Numbered from the stretch's first letter, positions 25,908 to 35,275 are shown. The stretch is DNA of 64,000 nucleotides from Pleionea litopenaei (GCF_031198435.1 NZ_CP133548.1:248001-312000), one strand, 5' to 3'. The notes: generated by a model from the sequence alone, not told the origin. Translations and numbers: made by a program.

Positions 25908-27230
25908 ATGCGCGTAATTTTTTTAAGCTTGGTCGTATTCTTGTTCAGCAGTCAGATCGACGCCGCTGCGCAGAGTGAGCGATTTTCAGTCGCTGTAGAA
26001 GTGGCTGATCGTTCTCAATCGGCTCAGCAAACGGCCATGATCCGGGCTTTTCGCGAAGTGATTATTCGTGCCAGCGGTACGCGACGAGCGCTCGAGGCAT
26101 TTTATGTGCAAGAGAGCTTTAAGAAGGTTGCAACCTATATTCGAACTTACGAGTACCGAGATGGAGAGCGTGACCCAGAAACGGGCGTAACGCCTTTGTT
26201 GCTCGTTGTGTCGTTTGATGCCAATTCGGTTCGCCGGTTACTGCAAGATTCTGCGGTTCCTATGTGGAGCGGCAGTATTCCCGTCACCTTGGTCTGGATG
26301 GCCCACGAGTATCAGCCGAATCGGCAGGTGGTCAGCTCGAGCACTCCCAATGATGATCCCGTAAAGCGTTTAATTGAAACTCAGGCAAAACGCCGTGGAC
26401 TCCCTGTATTGTTTCCGCTGATGGATCTTGAAGATGAAATGGTGATATCGGTCAGTGATATATGGGGTCGCTTTGCCGATCCAATCATTAACGCCTCGCA
26501 ACGTTATGGCAGCGATGTCGTGGTGGCAGGTCGATTAATTGAAGACGATGGTCAGTGGCAGGGGCGTTATTTGCTAAAAATCGGTGAACGTCAGTTCTTC
26601 GAAGATTTCTCAGCCGAGACAGACGTTCAAGTCGTTGAGCAATTGATTGACTGGTTGGGAGAATCTCTGTGTGATGTATATTGCGTGACCGAGTCTTATT
26701 CGAATAACAATCAACAACAGCTGTTAATTCAAGACATAGGTAGCTACTACTCATTTCGCAGCATGCTTAATTATTTAGAGCGCTTATCGGCGATTCGAAA
26801 AGTTGAAGTGGTTGCGGCAAAAGGTCGCTCAGTTTTACTAGCAGTCGATTTGGTGGGTGAAGTTGAGTCGTTGCAGCAAGCCATCAGTTTAGACGATAAG
26901 TTAGTGCCGGTGACCGATTCCGCAACGATTGAAAAGGCGTATCGCTATATTAGCTTTAAAGAGGGTATCGATACAAAAGGGATGAATGAAGAAGGGTTAC
27001 CTAAGCCAACGATGGGTGGGCTTGACCCTCAAACTTCGCAAGCCAATGAAGCGGTTGTTGCTGGAGCAACGAGTTCTGTTGTACCCAACAATAACTCAGC
27101 GAACCCAACAAATCCGACGCAGGCAAGTGGCCCAAACAATGTACCAACGGTCGATTTGAATGGTTTGGCAACACCTGATCCCATCGCCAAAGCATTAGAG
27201 ACTCTTTTGGTCTATCGATGGCGCCCTTAA
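25908..27230 (+). CDS. DUF2066-domain exported protein
   Basis: A 440-residue protein with a signal peptide (VIFLSLVVFLFSSQIDAAAQ) and the DUF2066 pattern RFSVAVEVADRSQSAQQTAM, then AFREVIIRASGTR. The C-terminal 80 residues are Asn/Pro/Thr-rich and disordered. The family is widespread in gammaproteobacteria and of unknown function. Its stop overlaps the start of the next gene (TAATG), so it heads an operon with the pgsA-like gene, perM and hda, a gene order often conserved next to purMN. Confidence 0.85.
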   Translation: MRVIFLSLVVFLFSSQIDAAAQSERFSVAVEVADRSQSAQQTAMIRAFREVIIRASGTRRALEAFYVQESFKKVATYIRTYEYRDGERDPETGVTPLLLVVSFDANSVRRLLQDSAVPMWSGSIPVTLVWMAHEYQPNRQVVSSSTPNDDPVKRLIETQAKRRGLPVLFPLMDLEDEMVISVSDIWGRFADPIINASQRYGSDVVVAGRLIEDDGQWQGRYLLKIGERQFFEDFSAETDVQVVEQLIDWLGESLCDVYCVTESYSNNNQQQLLIQDIGSYYSFRSMLNYLERLSAIRKVEVVAAKGRSVLLAVDLVGEVESLQQAISLDDKLVPVTDSATIEKAYRYISFKEGIDTKGMNEEGLPKPTMGGLDPQTSQANEAVVAGATSSVVPNNNSANPTNPTQASGPNNVPTVDLNGLATPDPIAKALETLLVYRWRP

Positions 27231-27856
27231 TGCTACGACAAATACCCAATATTATTACCGTTCTGCGGGTGCTTTTGGTCGCACCTCTGATTTATTTGTT
27301 GGCGCAATCACAATACTACTGGGCATTGTGGCTGTTCTTTTTTGCCGGTCTTTCCGATGGAATCGATGGTTTTCTTGCCAAGCGATTTAATTGGAAAACA
27401 CGATTTGGAGCGATTCTTGATCCCCTAGCCGATAAGCTACTTTTGGTATCCACGATGCTGATGTTAAGTTTGAACGGTGAAATAAGTTGGTGGTTGTTCG
27501 GACTCGTCACACTGAGAGACTTAATCATAGTCACTGGAGCCGTGGTCTATCATCGCGCGCTTGGGCCTTACGACATGCAGCCAAGTCGACTGTCGAAGGG
27601 TAATACCTTTTTTCAAATACTGTTTGTCGTGTCAGTATTGGTGTCTTTAGGGTGGTACACTTTACCCGATTGGTACATGCTGACTTTAGAAATGGTTGTC
27701 TATGCCTCAACGGTTATCAGCGGAACCCACTATATATTATTGTGGGGTGGCCGTTTTCATCGCAATCGAGATATTCATTCTAACACCAAGGTTGCTAAGT
27801 CTCAGAGCGGTGAACAAAGTTATCCAGATGAAAATAATCATTTAAAAGGAGATTGA
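27230..27856 (+). CDS. CDP-alcohol phosphatidyltransferase family protein
   Basis: A 208-residue inner-membrane enzyme carrying the family signature D-G-x3-G-x3-D-x3-D, seen as LSDGIDGFLAKRFNWKTRFG followed by AILDPLADKL. Several hydrophobic helices follow. It is likely to make a phospholipid headgroup transfer such as phosphatidylglycerophosphate or cardiolipin synthesis; the signature does not decide which. ATG 27230 overlaps the stop of the DUF2066 gene; an in-frame ATG four codons upstream is less likely. Confidence 0.88.
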   Translation: MLRQIPNIITVLRVLLVAPLIYLLAQSQYYWALWLFFFAGLSDGIDGFLAKRFNWKTRFGAILDPLADKLLLVSTMLMLSLNGEISWWLFGLVTLRDLIIVTGAVVYHRALGPYDMQPSRLSKGNTFFQILFVVSVLVSLGWYTLPDWYMLTLEMVVYASTVISGTHYILLWGGRFHRNRDIHSNTKVAKSQSGEQSYPDENNHLKGD

Positions 27857-27858
27857 AA

Positions 27859-29142
27859 ATGGCGGATCTAAAGCGTTGGTGGTGGCTTGGCGTCATTCTT
27901 TCAATCTCTGCGTTTATTTATTTTTTAAGTCCTATCTTAACGCCGTTCTTTCTAGCGGCAACCTTTGCTTATTTAGGCGATCCGTTGGCCGATTGGTTGG
28001 AGCAAAGACGCTTCAATCGTACGATGGCCGTGATAGTAGTTTTTTTAGTCTTTACCTTGGTTGGCTTTGCGGCCATTTTAATGATGGTCCCATTGTTGAA
28101 ACAACAGTTTGAATTAGTTGCTGAGAAAACGCCGGTCGCCGTCGAGTATTTTAAAACCGAAGTCTACCCGTGGCTTTCGAGTCACTTGGGCTCGTCGAGC
28201 GCTGGCTTTGAGCTCGCTGATATTGAAAAAACGATCAAAGAGCAACTGACTGGCAATGCAGGCTTAATGGCCAGTGTGATGAAGTCAATCTCATCGTCTA
28301 GCTTAGCTTTGTTTGCTTGGTTAGGAAACTTGGTGTTAATTCCGGTGGTCACCTTTTATTTGTTGCGCGACTGGGACATTTTAGTGGCAAAAACATCAAA
28401 CCTGTTTCCGAGACATGTTGAGCCAGTGGTCAAAAAGCTTGCCTCTGAATGCAATGAAGTATTGAGCGCATTTGTGAGAGGCCAACTCATGGTGATGTTG
28501 GCATTAGGCGTTATCTATGCAGTTGGACTTTACTTTGTCGGTTTAGACTTGGCTTTGCTCGTTGGTATGATTGCTGGTTTAGCAAGCATTGTTCCGTATC
28601 TTGGATTCATCGTCGGAATTATTTTCGCGGTCGTCGCTGCATTGATTCAATTTGGTGATCCTCAAGTATTAATTTGGATTGCGCTGGTGTTCGCGATTGG
28701 TCAAATGCTTGAAGGTATGGTTTTAACGCCATTGTTGGTTGGCGATAAAATTGGCTTGCATCCAGTCGCTGTTATTTTTGCGGTGTTAGCCGGAGGTCAA
28801 CTGTTTGGGTTTTTAGGTGTGTTGTTAGCATTGCCAGTCGCTGCAATCATTATGGTGTTATTGCGGCATGGCCATGACCGATACATTAACAGTGTGCTTT
28901 ATGGTGAAGTGCCCGGTGACTTGCTCGCTCAGATCGAGGTAACGGATCAAGAGATCGACAGCGAGAGAGGTGATTCGGAAGTTTTGGTGGGTGATTCTAA
29001 CTTGTCTGAAAATGATAGCTCTTCAGAAGAAAATGGCTCTTTAGAAAAGAGTCATTCTTTAGAAGAAAGTCGTTCTTCAGAGAAAAATAGCTCTTTAAAA
29101 AAGAGTGACGCATCCAATAACGATGAGTCGAGCACTCGTTGA
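27859..29142 (+). CDS. perM: AI-2E family transporter (PerM type)
   Basis: A membrane protein of about 427 residues with about eight helices and the family hallmarks SPILTPFFLAATFAYLGDPL near the N-terminus and GLASIVPYLGFIVGIIFAVV in the core. AAAGGAGAT precedes ATG 27859 (a TTG at 27853 is an alternative). Substrate is unclear; members have been linked to autoinducer export or ion antiport. The last about 55 residues form a hydrophilic tail of six-residue Ser/Glu/Lys repeats (NGSLEK, SHSLEE, SRSSEK, NSSLKK) coded by an 18-bp tandem repeat that normal PerM proteins lack. Confidence 0.88.
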   Translation: MADLKRWWWLGVILSISAFIYFLSPILTPFFLAATFAYLGDPLADWLEQRRFNRTMAVIVVFLVFTLVGFAAILMMVPLLKQQFELVAEKTPVAVEYFKTEVYPWLSSHLGSSSAGFELADIEKTIKEQLTGNAGLMASVMKSISSSSLALFAWLGNLVLIPVVTFYLLRDWDILVAKTSNLFPRHVEPVVKKLASECNEVLSAFVRGQLMVMLALGVIYAVGLYFVGLDLALLVGMIAGLASIVPYLGFIVGIIFAVVAALIQFGDPQVLIWIALVFAIGQMLEGMVLTPLLVGDKIGLHPVAVIFAVLAGGQLFGFLGVLLALPVAAIIMVLLRHGHDRYINSVLYGEVPGDLLAQIEVTDQEIDSERGDSEVLVGDSNLSENDSSSEENGSLEKSHSLEESRSSEKNSSLKKSDASNNDESSTR

Positions 29143-29173
29143 GCAACCTGACTAAAAGTGAACCATTAATCGC

Positions 29174-29845
29174 ATGCAGCAGCTTCCCTTAAATATTCGC
29201 TTAGATCAAGAAGTCAATTTTGCTTCTTATTTGATTGGTAAAAATCATTTTTTGATCGACTTTTTAACGCATTTAAAACTTGATGCATCTGAGTTGGTAT
29301 TTCTATGGGGTGAACAAGGTTGTGGGAAGTCTCATTTACTGCAAGCTCTAGGTAACCGTTTTTCAGAAGTGGCTTTTCTTCCACTGCAAGAACCAGGGCT
29401 AGCGCCAGCGATGGTCGATGGAATGGAGCAGTTTTCGGTTGTCTGCATTGACGACATTCAAGTTATTGTCGGCCATAAAGATTGGGAAGAAGCTATTTTT
29501 CATCTGTATAATCGAGTTAAAGATCGTCATGGTTTGTTGATTATTACCGCAGAGTTGCCTCCGGCAGAACTCGACATTCAATTAGCGGACTTAAAGTCTC
29601 GATTAACGGCGATGACTGTTTTTAAAGTGCAACCACTGTCAGATAATGATAAACAGGTACTCTTGCAACAAAAGGCTGCTGCAAAAGGGCTAGCGTTAGG
29701 ATCTGAAGTCGCACAATTTATGTTGAGCCGAAGTTCTCGAGACTTAAATCATTTAATGAAGGCTCTTGATGAACTAGACACCGCTTCACTCATTTCCCAA
29801 AGAAAAATAACCGTGCCCTTTGTCAAAGATGTACTTGGTTTGTGA
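29174..29845 (+). CDS. hda: DnaA regulatory inactivator Hda
   Basis: Hda, with the DNA-loaded sliding clamp, stimulates ATP hydrolysis on DnaA to prevent re-initiation. The 223-residue protein begins with the clamp-binding motif QLPLNI, then Walker A GEQGCGKSHLL, Walker B VCIDDIQVI, sensor region LKSRLTAMTVFKVQPLSDN and the AAA+ lid with SRSSRDLNHLMKALDELD. It ends the DUF2066–pgsA-like–perM–hda row. Confidence 0.94.
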   Translation: MQQLPLNIRLDQEVNFASYLIGKNHFLIDFLTHLKLDASELVFLWGEQGCGKSHLLQALGNRFSEVAFLPLQEPGLAPAMVDGMEQFSVVCIDDIQVIVGHKDWEEAIFHLYNRVKDRHGLLIITAELPPAELDIQLADLKSRLTAMTVFKVQPLSDNDKQVLLQQKAAAKGLALGSEVAQFMLSRSSRDLNHLMKALDELDTASLISQRKITVPFVKDVLGL

Positions 29846-29864
29846 AGCGGATTTAGCCTGGTAA

Positions 29865-30224
29865 TTATTTCGTTTGTTGTTGCTCTTGAAATAAAAACTC
29901 TAACGACTCTGCGGCATGTCTTAGATGTGGAATAACAATCGAGCCACCCACGAGCATCGCAACGCCCATCGCTTCGTCGATTTCCGTTTTGCTGTAACCC
30001 GCTTTTACTGCACCTTCTAAGTGATAATCAATACAGTCATTGCAACGTAAAACCATTGATGCGACAAGTCCTAGTAGCTCTTTTGTTTTTGCGTCCAGGG
30101 CGCCATCGCCATACGCTTGCTTATCCAGTGAGAAAAACCGTTTAGTTAATAGGTTATCAGTGTCTAAAGCTTTTTCATTACCAGCCAGACGTTTTTCACG
30201 AAAAGTTTCAAACGGATGCGTCAT
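29865..30224 (-). CDS. carboxymuconolactone decarboxylase / AhpD-like protein
   Basis: A protein of about 119 residues with the CMD family core LLGLVASMVLRCNDCIDYHL, including the CxxC pair and a His three residues after it, and then AGYSKTEIDEAMGVAMLVGG. Family members are either gamma-carboxymuconolactone decarboxylases or thiol peroxidase-like enzymes; the CNDC motif with its His favours an AhpD-like redox role. ATG 30224 is preferred to the TTG at 30236. Confidence 0.85.
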   Translation of the reverse strand: MTHPFETFREKRLAGNEKALDTDNLLTKRFFSLDKQAYGDGALDAKTKELLGLVASMVLRCNDCIDYHLEGAVKAGYSKTEIDEAMGVAMLVGGSIVIPHLRHAAESLEFLFQEQQQTK

Positions 30225-30243
30225 ATTTTTTTCCAAAGGTTGT

Positions 30244-30325
30244 GTTTTCCAAAGGTTATGTTTTACAAACGGTATTGTTTTAAAAACGGTACTGTTTTAA
30301 AACAGTCATGTTTTCCAAAAAACTT
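30244..30325. repeat. degenerate 16–17-bp direct repeat, five units
   Basis: GTTTT begins units at 30244, 30260, 30277, 30294 and 30310, with variants GTTTTCCAAAGGTTAT, GTTTTACAAACGGTATT, GTTTTAAAAACGGTACT and GTTTTAAAACAGTCAT. The array lies directly upstream of the CMD-family gene and could affect its promoter or leader. Confidence 0.7.
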
Positions 30326-30378
30326 CTTTTACAAAATCAAAGTCATTCAAAACCAATTGTCTTTACTAAAACGATGGT

Positions 30379-31305
30379 TTATTTCATTTCAGGGCGCGTC
30401 GTTAATACGTGCAATAACTCAAGCCCTAATGTTGCCGCAGCCAATGAGGTGACTTCGCTGTTGTCATAAGACGGGGCCACTTCAACAATATCCATTCCGA
30501 TGAGGTTGATTCCTTGAAGCCCGCGAATAATTTCGAGTGCTTTATGACTGCTGATTCCTCCACAGACGGGTGTGCCTGTGCCGGGAGCAAACGCCGGATC
30601 TAAACAATCAATATCGAAAGTAACATAGACCGGACGATCACCAATTCTTTGGCGAATCGTGTCGATAATGGTTTCGGTACTCCAGTTATTTGCATCGACG
30701 CCTGAAATGACCGTGAAGGGGTGATCTTGCTTGGTATAGTCAGTCCGAATACCAATTTGAATGCTGTGTTGTGCACTGATTAAGCCTTCTTTTGGCGCGT
30801 GATAAAACATAGTGCCGTGATCGAACCGAGAGCCTGCCGAGTAGGTGTCGGTATGCGCATCAAAATGAATCATGGCCAGCTCACCATGTTTTTTATGGTG
30901 TGCTCTTAGTAATGGCAGAGTAATAAAGTGATCACCGCCAAAACTCAGTAAGGTTTTGCCTCCTTGAATAATCGAATAAGCAAACTCAGCAAGCGATTGG
31001 GTAAATGCTTCGGCATCTCCGGGTGCAAAAATAAAGTCACCCACGTCGATAATAGAGAGACGATCGCTGAGTTTAAAATCCCAAGGCCAACGTTGTTCTT
31101 CCCAAGCTAAATGGGTCGATGCTTGTCGAATTGCTCCAGGACCCATTCTGGCCCCTGAGCGACCCGTGGTCGCCATATCGAAAGGAACGCCCAAGATGGC
31201 AACATCGGCATTGCTTTGATCGGGGGTGAAGTTGAGCGGCTGTCGCAGATAACCAAACGCATTGGAGTAAAGCGAATGATCCGGTGAAGAGGCTAGTGTG
31301 CTCAT
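30379..31305 (-). CDS. speB: agmatinase
   Basis: Hydrolyses agmatine to putrescine and urea. The 308-residue ureohydrolase has the manganese-binding motifs LLSFGGDHFITLPLL, MIHFDAHTDTYSAG and FDIDCLDPAFAPGTGTP, and the N-terminal ARMGPGAIRQAS. It is divergent from speE, which uses putrescine, so the pair forms a short polyamine route. An arginine decarboxylase to supply agmatine is not in the window. Confidence 0.94.
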   Translation of the reverse strand: MSTLASSPDHSLYSNAFGYLRQPLNFTPDQSNADVAILGVPFDMATTGRSGARMGPGAIRQASTHLAWEEQRWPWDFKLSDRLSIIDVGDFIFAPGDAEAFTQSLAEFAYSIIQGGKTLLSFGGDHFITLPLLRAHHKKHGELAMIHFDAHTDTYSAGSRFDHGTMFYHAPKEGLISAQHSIQIGIRTDYTKQDHPFTVISGVDANNWSTETIIDTIRQRIGDRPVYVTFDIDCLDPAFAPGTGTPVCGGISSHKALEIIRGLQGINLIGMDIVEVAPSYDNSEVTSLAAATLGLELLHVLTTRPEMK

Positions 31306-31581
31306 TTCTATAGAGATCCTCAGTGAGTCAGCTGTTGGGCAATACGCCAGTGTGTTTTAAGACAATTAATAATACTGATGAGATGCATTATAGCGCGCAA
31401 ATCACAAATTAAAATATCTACAGATACGCTTCATTTCGTCGCCAGCCTGAGCAGTAACCTGGTGTATCGACTTATGACGGATGGGCGGGAGTAGGCTGGA
31501 CTAATAGCGCGACTGATCGCTATATTTTCTCTTTGAATTTCATTACAATAGCGTCAATTCAGAGCATTTGCGGACAAACTC

Positions 31582-32439
31582 ATGTCAGAGCGTTATTTAG
31601 AAGTTTTATATCCTACCTATGGTCAATACTTTGAGGTAAAGGAAGTTCTATTCGAACACAAAACCGATCATCAACATCTCATTATTTTTAATAATGACCA
31701 TTTTGGTCGGGTGATGGCCCTCGATGGGATCATTCAAACCACCGAGAAAGATGAATTTATTTATCACGAAATGCTAACCCATGTGCCGCTTATGGCCCAT
31801 CGTTCACCTAAATCAGTTTTAATTATTGGCGGTGGAGATGGCGGTATACTGCGAGAAACACTTCGGCATTCCAACGTTGAACGAGTGGTGCAAGTAGAAA
31901 TCGACCAGTCGGTTATCGACATGTGCAAAGAGTATTTCCCTAAGCATTCAAATGGTGCCTTCGATGATCCGAGAGCCGAGATTGTGATTGCCGACGGTAT
32001 GGACTACGTCAAACAAGCAACGGAAACCTTCGATATTATTATCTCTGATTCAACTGATCCGGTGGGTCCTGGAGAAGTATTGTTTACCAACGACTTCTAT
32101 CGTTTAGCAAAAGCGCGTCTAAACGATGGTGGAATTATGGTGACTCAAAACGGTGTTTGTTACATGCAATTAGACGAAGTGATTAATACGACGAAACGTA
32201 TGGGTGCGCTGTATCAAGATCAAACGTTTTACACGTCAGCCGTACCTACCTATATCGGTGGACTAATGACGTTAGCTTGGGCGACTGATGATACGACGCT
32301 ACGTCAGCAAGAGGTGGCTGATATTCGTCAACGATTTGAGAGCAGCGGGATTAAAACACGTTACTACAACCCTGAGTTGCATAAGGCAGCGTTCGCGTTG
32401 CCACAATACGTTCGTGATGCCATTGATGCAATAAAGTAG
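31582..32439 (+). CDS. speE: spermidine synthase (polyamine aminopropyltransferase)
   Basis: Transfers an aminopropyl group from decarboxylated SAM to putrescine. The 285-residue enzyme shows GRVMALDGIIQTTEKDEFIY, then HEMLTHVPLMAH, the nucleotide-binding VLIIGGGDGGILRE and the catalytic Asp in IISDSTDPVGPGEVLF. It is divergent from speB and 22 bases upstream of the pentapeptide–cyclase gene. Confidence 0.95.
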   Translation: MSERYLEVLYPTYGQYFEVKEVLFEHKTDHQHLIIFNNDHFGRVMALDGIIQTTEKDEFIYHEMLTHVPLMAHRSPKSVLIIGGGDGGILRETLRHSNVERVVQVEIDQSVIDMCKEYFPKHSNGAFDDPRAEIVIADGMDYVKQATETFDIIISDSTDPVGPGEVLFTNDFYRLAKARLNDGGIMVTQNGVCYMQLDEVINTTKRMGALYQDQTFYTSAVPTYIGGLMTLAWATDDTTLRQQEVADIRQRFESSGIKTRYYNPELHKAAFALPQYVRDAIDAIK

Positions 32440-32461
32440 CTGGCGATTTGGAGTAAATTGC

Positions 32462-34186
32462 ATGGAAGTAAATTCATTATTAGAATTGATCGATATGGGG
32501 CAGTCGGCTTGGAACGAATGGAGAGAAGCCAATGCCTCAGTACCAATTAATTTATCTGGACATAATTTTTCGAATAAGGATCTTTCAGGTTACGACTTCT
32601 CTGAAGCTAATCTATCTTATTGCAACTTTTCAAAGTCAGACTTAAGTCATGCGAACTTTATTTCGGCTAATCTACAGCACAGTAAATTTGGATTTTGTAA
32701 TTTAGAGTCAGCCAAGTTTATTGCGGCAGAACTAGCGCATGCCGACTTAACCCTCGCGCACTTGAAAGGCGCAAAATTTTTAACCGCGCAATTAACGCAC
32801 ACGAACTTCTCTTACGTCGATTTTTCTGGCCACTCACTACAAGGTATGGACTTTCGTAAAGCCAAGTTGTCTGGTTCCATTTTGCGTTCACAGAACTTGA
32901 AAGGGATGAACTTTGCTGAGGCTGATTTATCACAAGCTGATTTAACCGAAGCGTCGTTAGAAGACTGTAATTTACAAGGTGCTAATTTAACCAGAGCTAT
33001 TTTGACCGACAGTTTGCTTCAAGGTGCGTTTTTCAAAGAAGCGGATCTCACCGAAACCGATTTGTCCAACAAATCACTTGTGCGTAGTAATTTTGCTGGC
33101 GCGAAGCTCGAGAACTGTGATCTACGAAACAGTGAATTAGAAGGCGCGATTTTCGATAATGCAACCATGACTGGTTGTAAGTTTTTTAACGTCAAGAATA
33201 AAGGGTGGTCGATTAAAAATGTTCGTTGTGAACATGCTTTTTGGGATAAAGAAGGACTGATATCGTCACGCTATCGATTGCATGAGTTTGAAAAGCTTTA
33301 TTCAGAATCTATCGTGATAGATTTACGATACGATAAGTATATTGCACCTCATGAATTGAGTGCACTGCCGATTTTGGTTGAACATTTAGAAGCTCGACAT
33401 TGGGGAATTAAACTTCGTGTCAAAAGTATTCGAGAAGAGGCAGGCGGCAGTCGAGTCAGCATTGTGGTGCAAGACACCGGCGGTATGAACGCGAAACAAC
33501 TTGAACAAGATCTCAAAGAAGAAGCCAGTCATTTATTGGCAGCACAAATTGCAATGCGTAACGATCGTCGTTTGTTGACTGAGTTTAAAGAGAGTTTAGC
33601 GCAGGTTAAAAATCAATTTTGGCCGCAATTACTTGAGCTTGCTGCCGATTCCGAAGCCGGCAAAATGCGCATGTTCACGATTATGTTACTCGACCTAAAA
33701 GGCTTTTCGCGCTGGAAGGGAGACGAGTTAACCGAGAAGTTAACCTTATTCAGAGGGCTTGTGCAGCCGATACTCAAACGTTGGAAAGCGAGCTATCCAA
33801 ATATGGAAGGCGATTCGCTTCGTGCAACTTTTCAAAATGCAGCCGTTGGAGTGGCGTGCGCCAGTATGATAAAAAGCGTACTGGATGCAGCGGGATTTCC
33901 TTGTCGCATAGGAATGGATCTTGGCGAGGTAGTTTTGCAATACAATGAGATTACCGAGCAAACCGACCTGTCAGGTGAAGCCGTAAACTTTGCCGCTAGG
34001 TTAGAGTCTTTGGGTCAAGGCGGTGAATTATTGATCTCGGAGCGAGTTTGGCACTATGTAAAACATCAGAGTGAGTTTTTTGATTATGAGCCAAGACTCG
34101 CGCGGCTAGAAAAAGGTGTGGGTAATCTGCGCGCTGGTGAACAAGTTCATTGTTATGCGGTCACTATGAAAAAACCAATAATTTAG
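32462..34186 (+). CDS. pentapeptide-repeat / class III nucleotide cyclase fusion
   Basis: The 574-residue soluble protein has three parts. Residues about 30–255 are pentapeptide repeats (FSEANLSYCNFSKSDLSHAN; ADLSQADLTEASLEDCNLQG), expected to form a right-handed quadrilateral helix. Residues about 275–400 are an uncharacterised region. Residues about 402–570 are an adenylate/guanylate cyclase catalytic domain with the metal Asp in MLLDLKGFSRW, a second Asp in NMEGDSLRATF and the ribose/transition-state Asn and Arg in GEAVNFAARLESL. It may therefore make cAMP or cGMP, with the helix as a protein-binding regulator. No membrane segment. It follows speE closely and may share its transcript. Confidence 0.85.
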   Translation: MEVNSLLELIDMGQSAWNEWREANASVPINLSGHNFSNKDLSGYDFSEANLSYCNFSKSDLSHANFISANLQHSKFGFCNLESAKFIAAELAHADLTLAHLKGAKFLTAQLTHTNFSYVDFSGHSLQGMDFRKAKLSGSILRSQNLKGMNFAEADLSQADLTEASLEDCNLQGANLTRAILTDSLLQGAFFKEADLTETDLSNKSLVRSNFAGAKLENCDLRNSELEGAIFDNATMTGCKFFNVKNKGWSIKNVRCEHAFWDKEGLISSRYRLHEFEKLYSESIVIDLRYDKYIAPHELSALPILVEHLEARHWGIKLRVKSIREEAGGSRVSIVVQDTGGMNAKQLEQDLKEEASHLLAAQIAMRNDRRLLTEFKESLAQVKNQFWPQLLELAADSEAGKMRMFTIMLLDLKGFSRWKGDELTEKLTLFRGLVQPILKRWKASYPNMEGDSLRATFQNAAVGVACASMIKSVLDAAGFPCRIGMDLGEVVLQYNEITEQTDLSGEAVNFAARLESLGQGGELLISERVWHYVKHQSEFFDYEPRLARLEKGVGNLRAGEQVHCYAVTMKKPII

Positions 34187-34210
34187 AACGAAAAGCAGGA
34201 GAGAGCGATA

Positions 34211-35275
34211 ATGATGATTAGGCTAATTCGATATAAACTTGCTACTCTGAGTTTTAATATCCGCCTAGTAAGCAGTTTCATTAGACTCAGTGTTGTGGTT
34301 GCTAGCCTTTCGTTCATGTCGACGGTGTCAGCAATTCCCGGTACCGATATTTCTCTCCTTAAAGTGCTTGCCAATTTGGTAGAAGCGAAAGCACAGACTT
34401 CAACGTCGACAACAGAAACCATGAAGCCTTTTAGCGCGGAATTTATGCAAACAGTCATCGCACGAAAGGGCTACGATAATCAGCCGTATTTTGAATCATC
34501 CAATAGCTTGCTCTTTACTCGACAAGATGGAGAGCAGACCGATATCTATCGTCTTGATTTATTGAACCATAAAGTGACTGCGTTAACTCGAACAAACGTC
34601 AGTGAATATTCTCCAACTCCGTTGGGTCCTGATTCTTTTTCAACGGTGGTTGCCGATAACGGAAAGCAAACCTTATGGATTTATCGCTCTGGTAAAGCGG
34701 TGGAAAAAGTGAGTGGGGCGGTAGAACCTGTTGGGTATCACGCTTGGCTATCGACGTCGCAACTGATGATGTTTCGATTGGCAGAGCCGCATGAGTTAGT
34801 GCTTTTCGATCGTGAAAGTGGTAAGTCACGCGTGGTTGCTAAAGACATTGGTCGAACGTTAATCGCTGATAATGCCGGACAAGTATTCTTTGCTCAACGC
34901 CAATCCGATGGGATGTATCTTGCGTCTTACCAAGCATCGACTGACGCAGTAACTCTATTGGCAAAACTCATGGCCGATCGAGAAGACTTTGCTTGGCATA
35001 GGAATCTAGGATTCATTAGCAGCGATGGAAAGCAGTTGTATTACCTAGATGCGGCTACTTCGCAGTGGCGCCTTATCGATGTGACGCTGCCCGAATCAAT
35101 CCAAGACATTACACGGTTAGCCATTGCGCCGAACGGCCAAGCCATCGCGATCGTGCACTCAGATGTTGATACTGCTTCTTTGGGCAGCGGTTCTGTTCAT
35201 AGTGGTTCTGGTCAAAGCAATTCTGTTCCTAGCAATTCTGATCAAAACAATTCTAGCGACCGCGATTCTGAGTGA
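34211..35275 (+). CDS. exported TolB-like protein with Ser-rich repeat tail
   Basis: A 354-residue protein with a signal core (FIRLSVVVASLSFMSTVSA) after a long basic n-region. The body has propeller-like blades (LLFTRQDGEQTDIYRLDLLN; AIAPNGQAIAIVHSDV) reminiscent of TolB/PD40 proteins. The tail consists of five-residue units SGSVH, SGSGQ, SNSVP, SNSDQ and NNSSD, coded by a 15-bp tandem repeat. AGGAGAGAG precedes ATG 34211. It lies 24 bases after the pentapeptide–cyclase gene. Function unknown. Confidence 0.7.
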   Translation: MMIRLIRYKLATLSFNIRLVSSFIRLSVVVASLSFMSTVSAIPGTDISLLKVLANLVEAKAQTSTSTTETMKPFSAEFMQTVIARKGYDNQPYFESSNSLLFTRQDGEQTDIYRLDLLNHKVTALTRTNVSEYSPTPLGPDSFSTVVADNGKQTLWIYRSGKAVEKVSGAVEPVGYHAWLSTSQLMMFRLAEPHELVLFDRESGKSRVVAKDIGRTLIADNAGQVFFAQRQSDGMYLASYQASTDAVTLLAKLMADREDFAWHRNLGFISSDGKQLYYLDAATSQWRLIDVTLPESIQDITRLAIAPNGQAIAIVHSDVDTASLGSGSVHSGSGQSNSVPSNSDQNNSSDRDSE

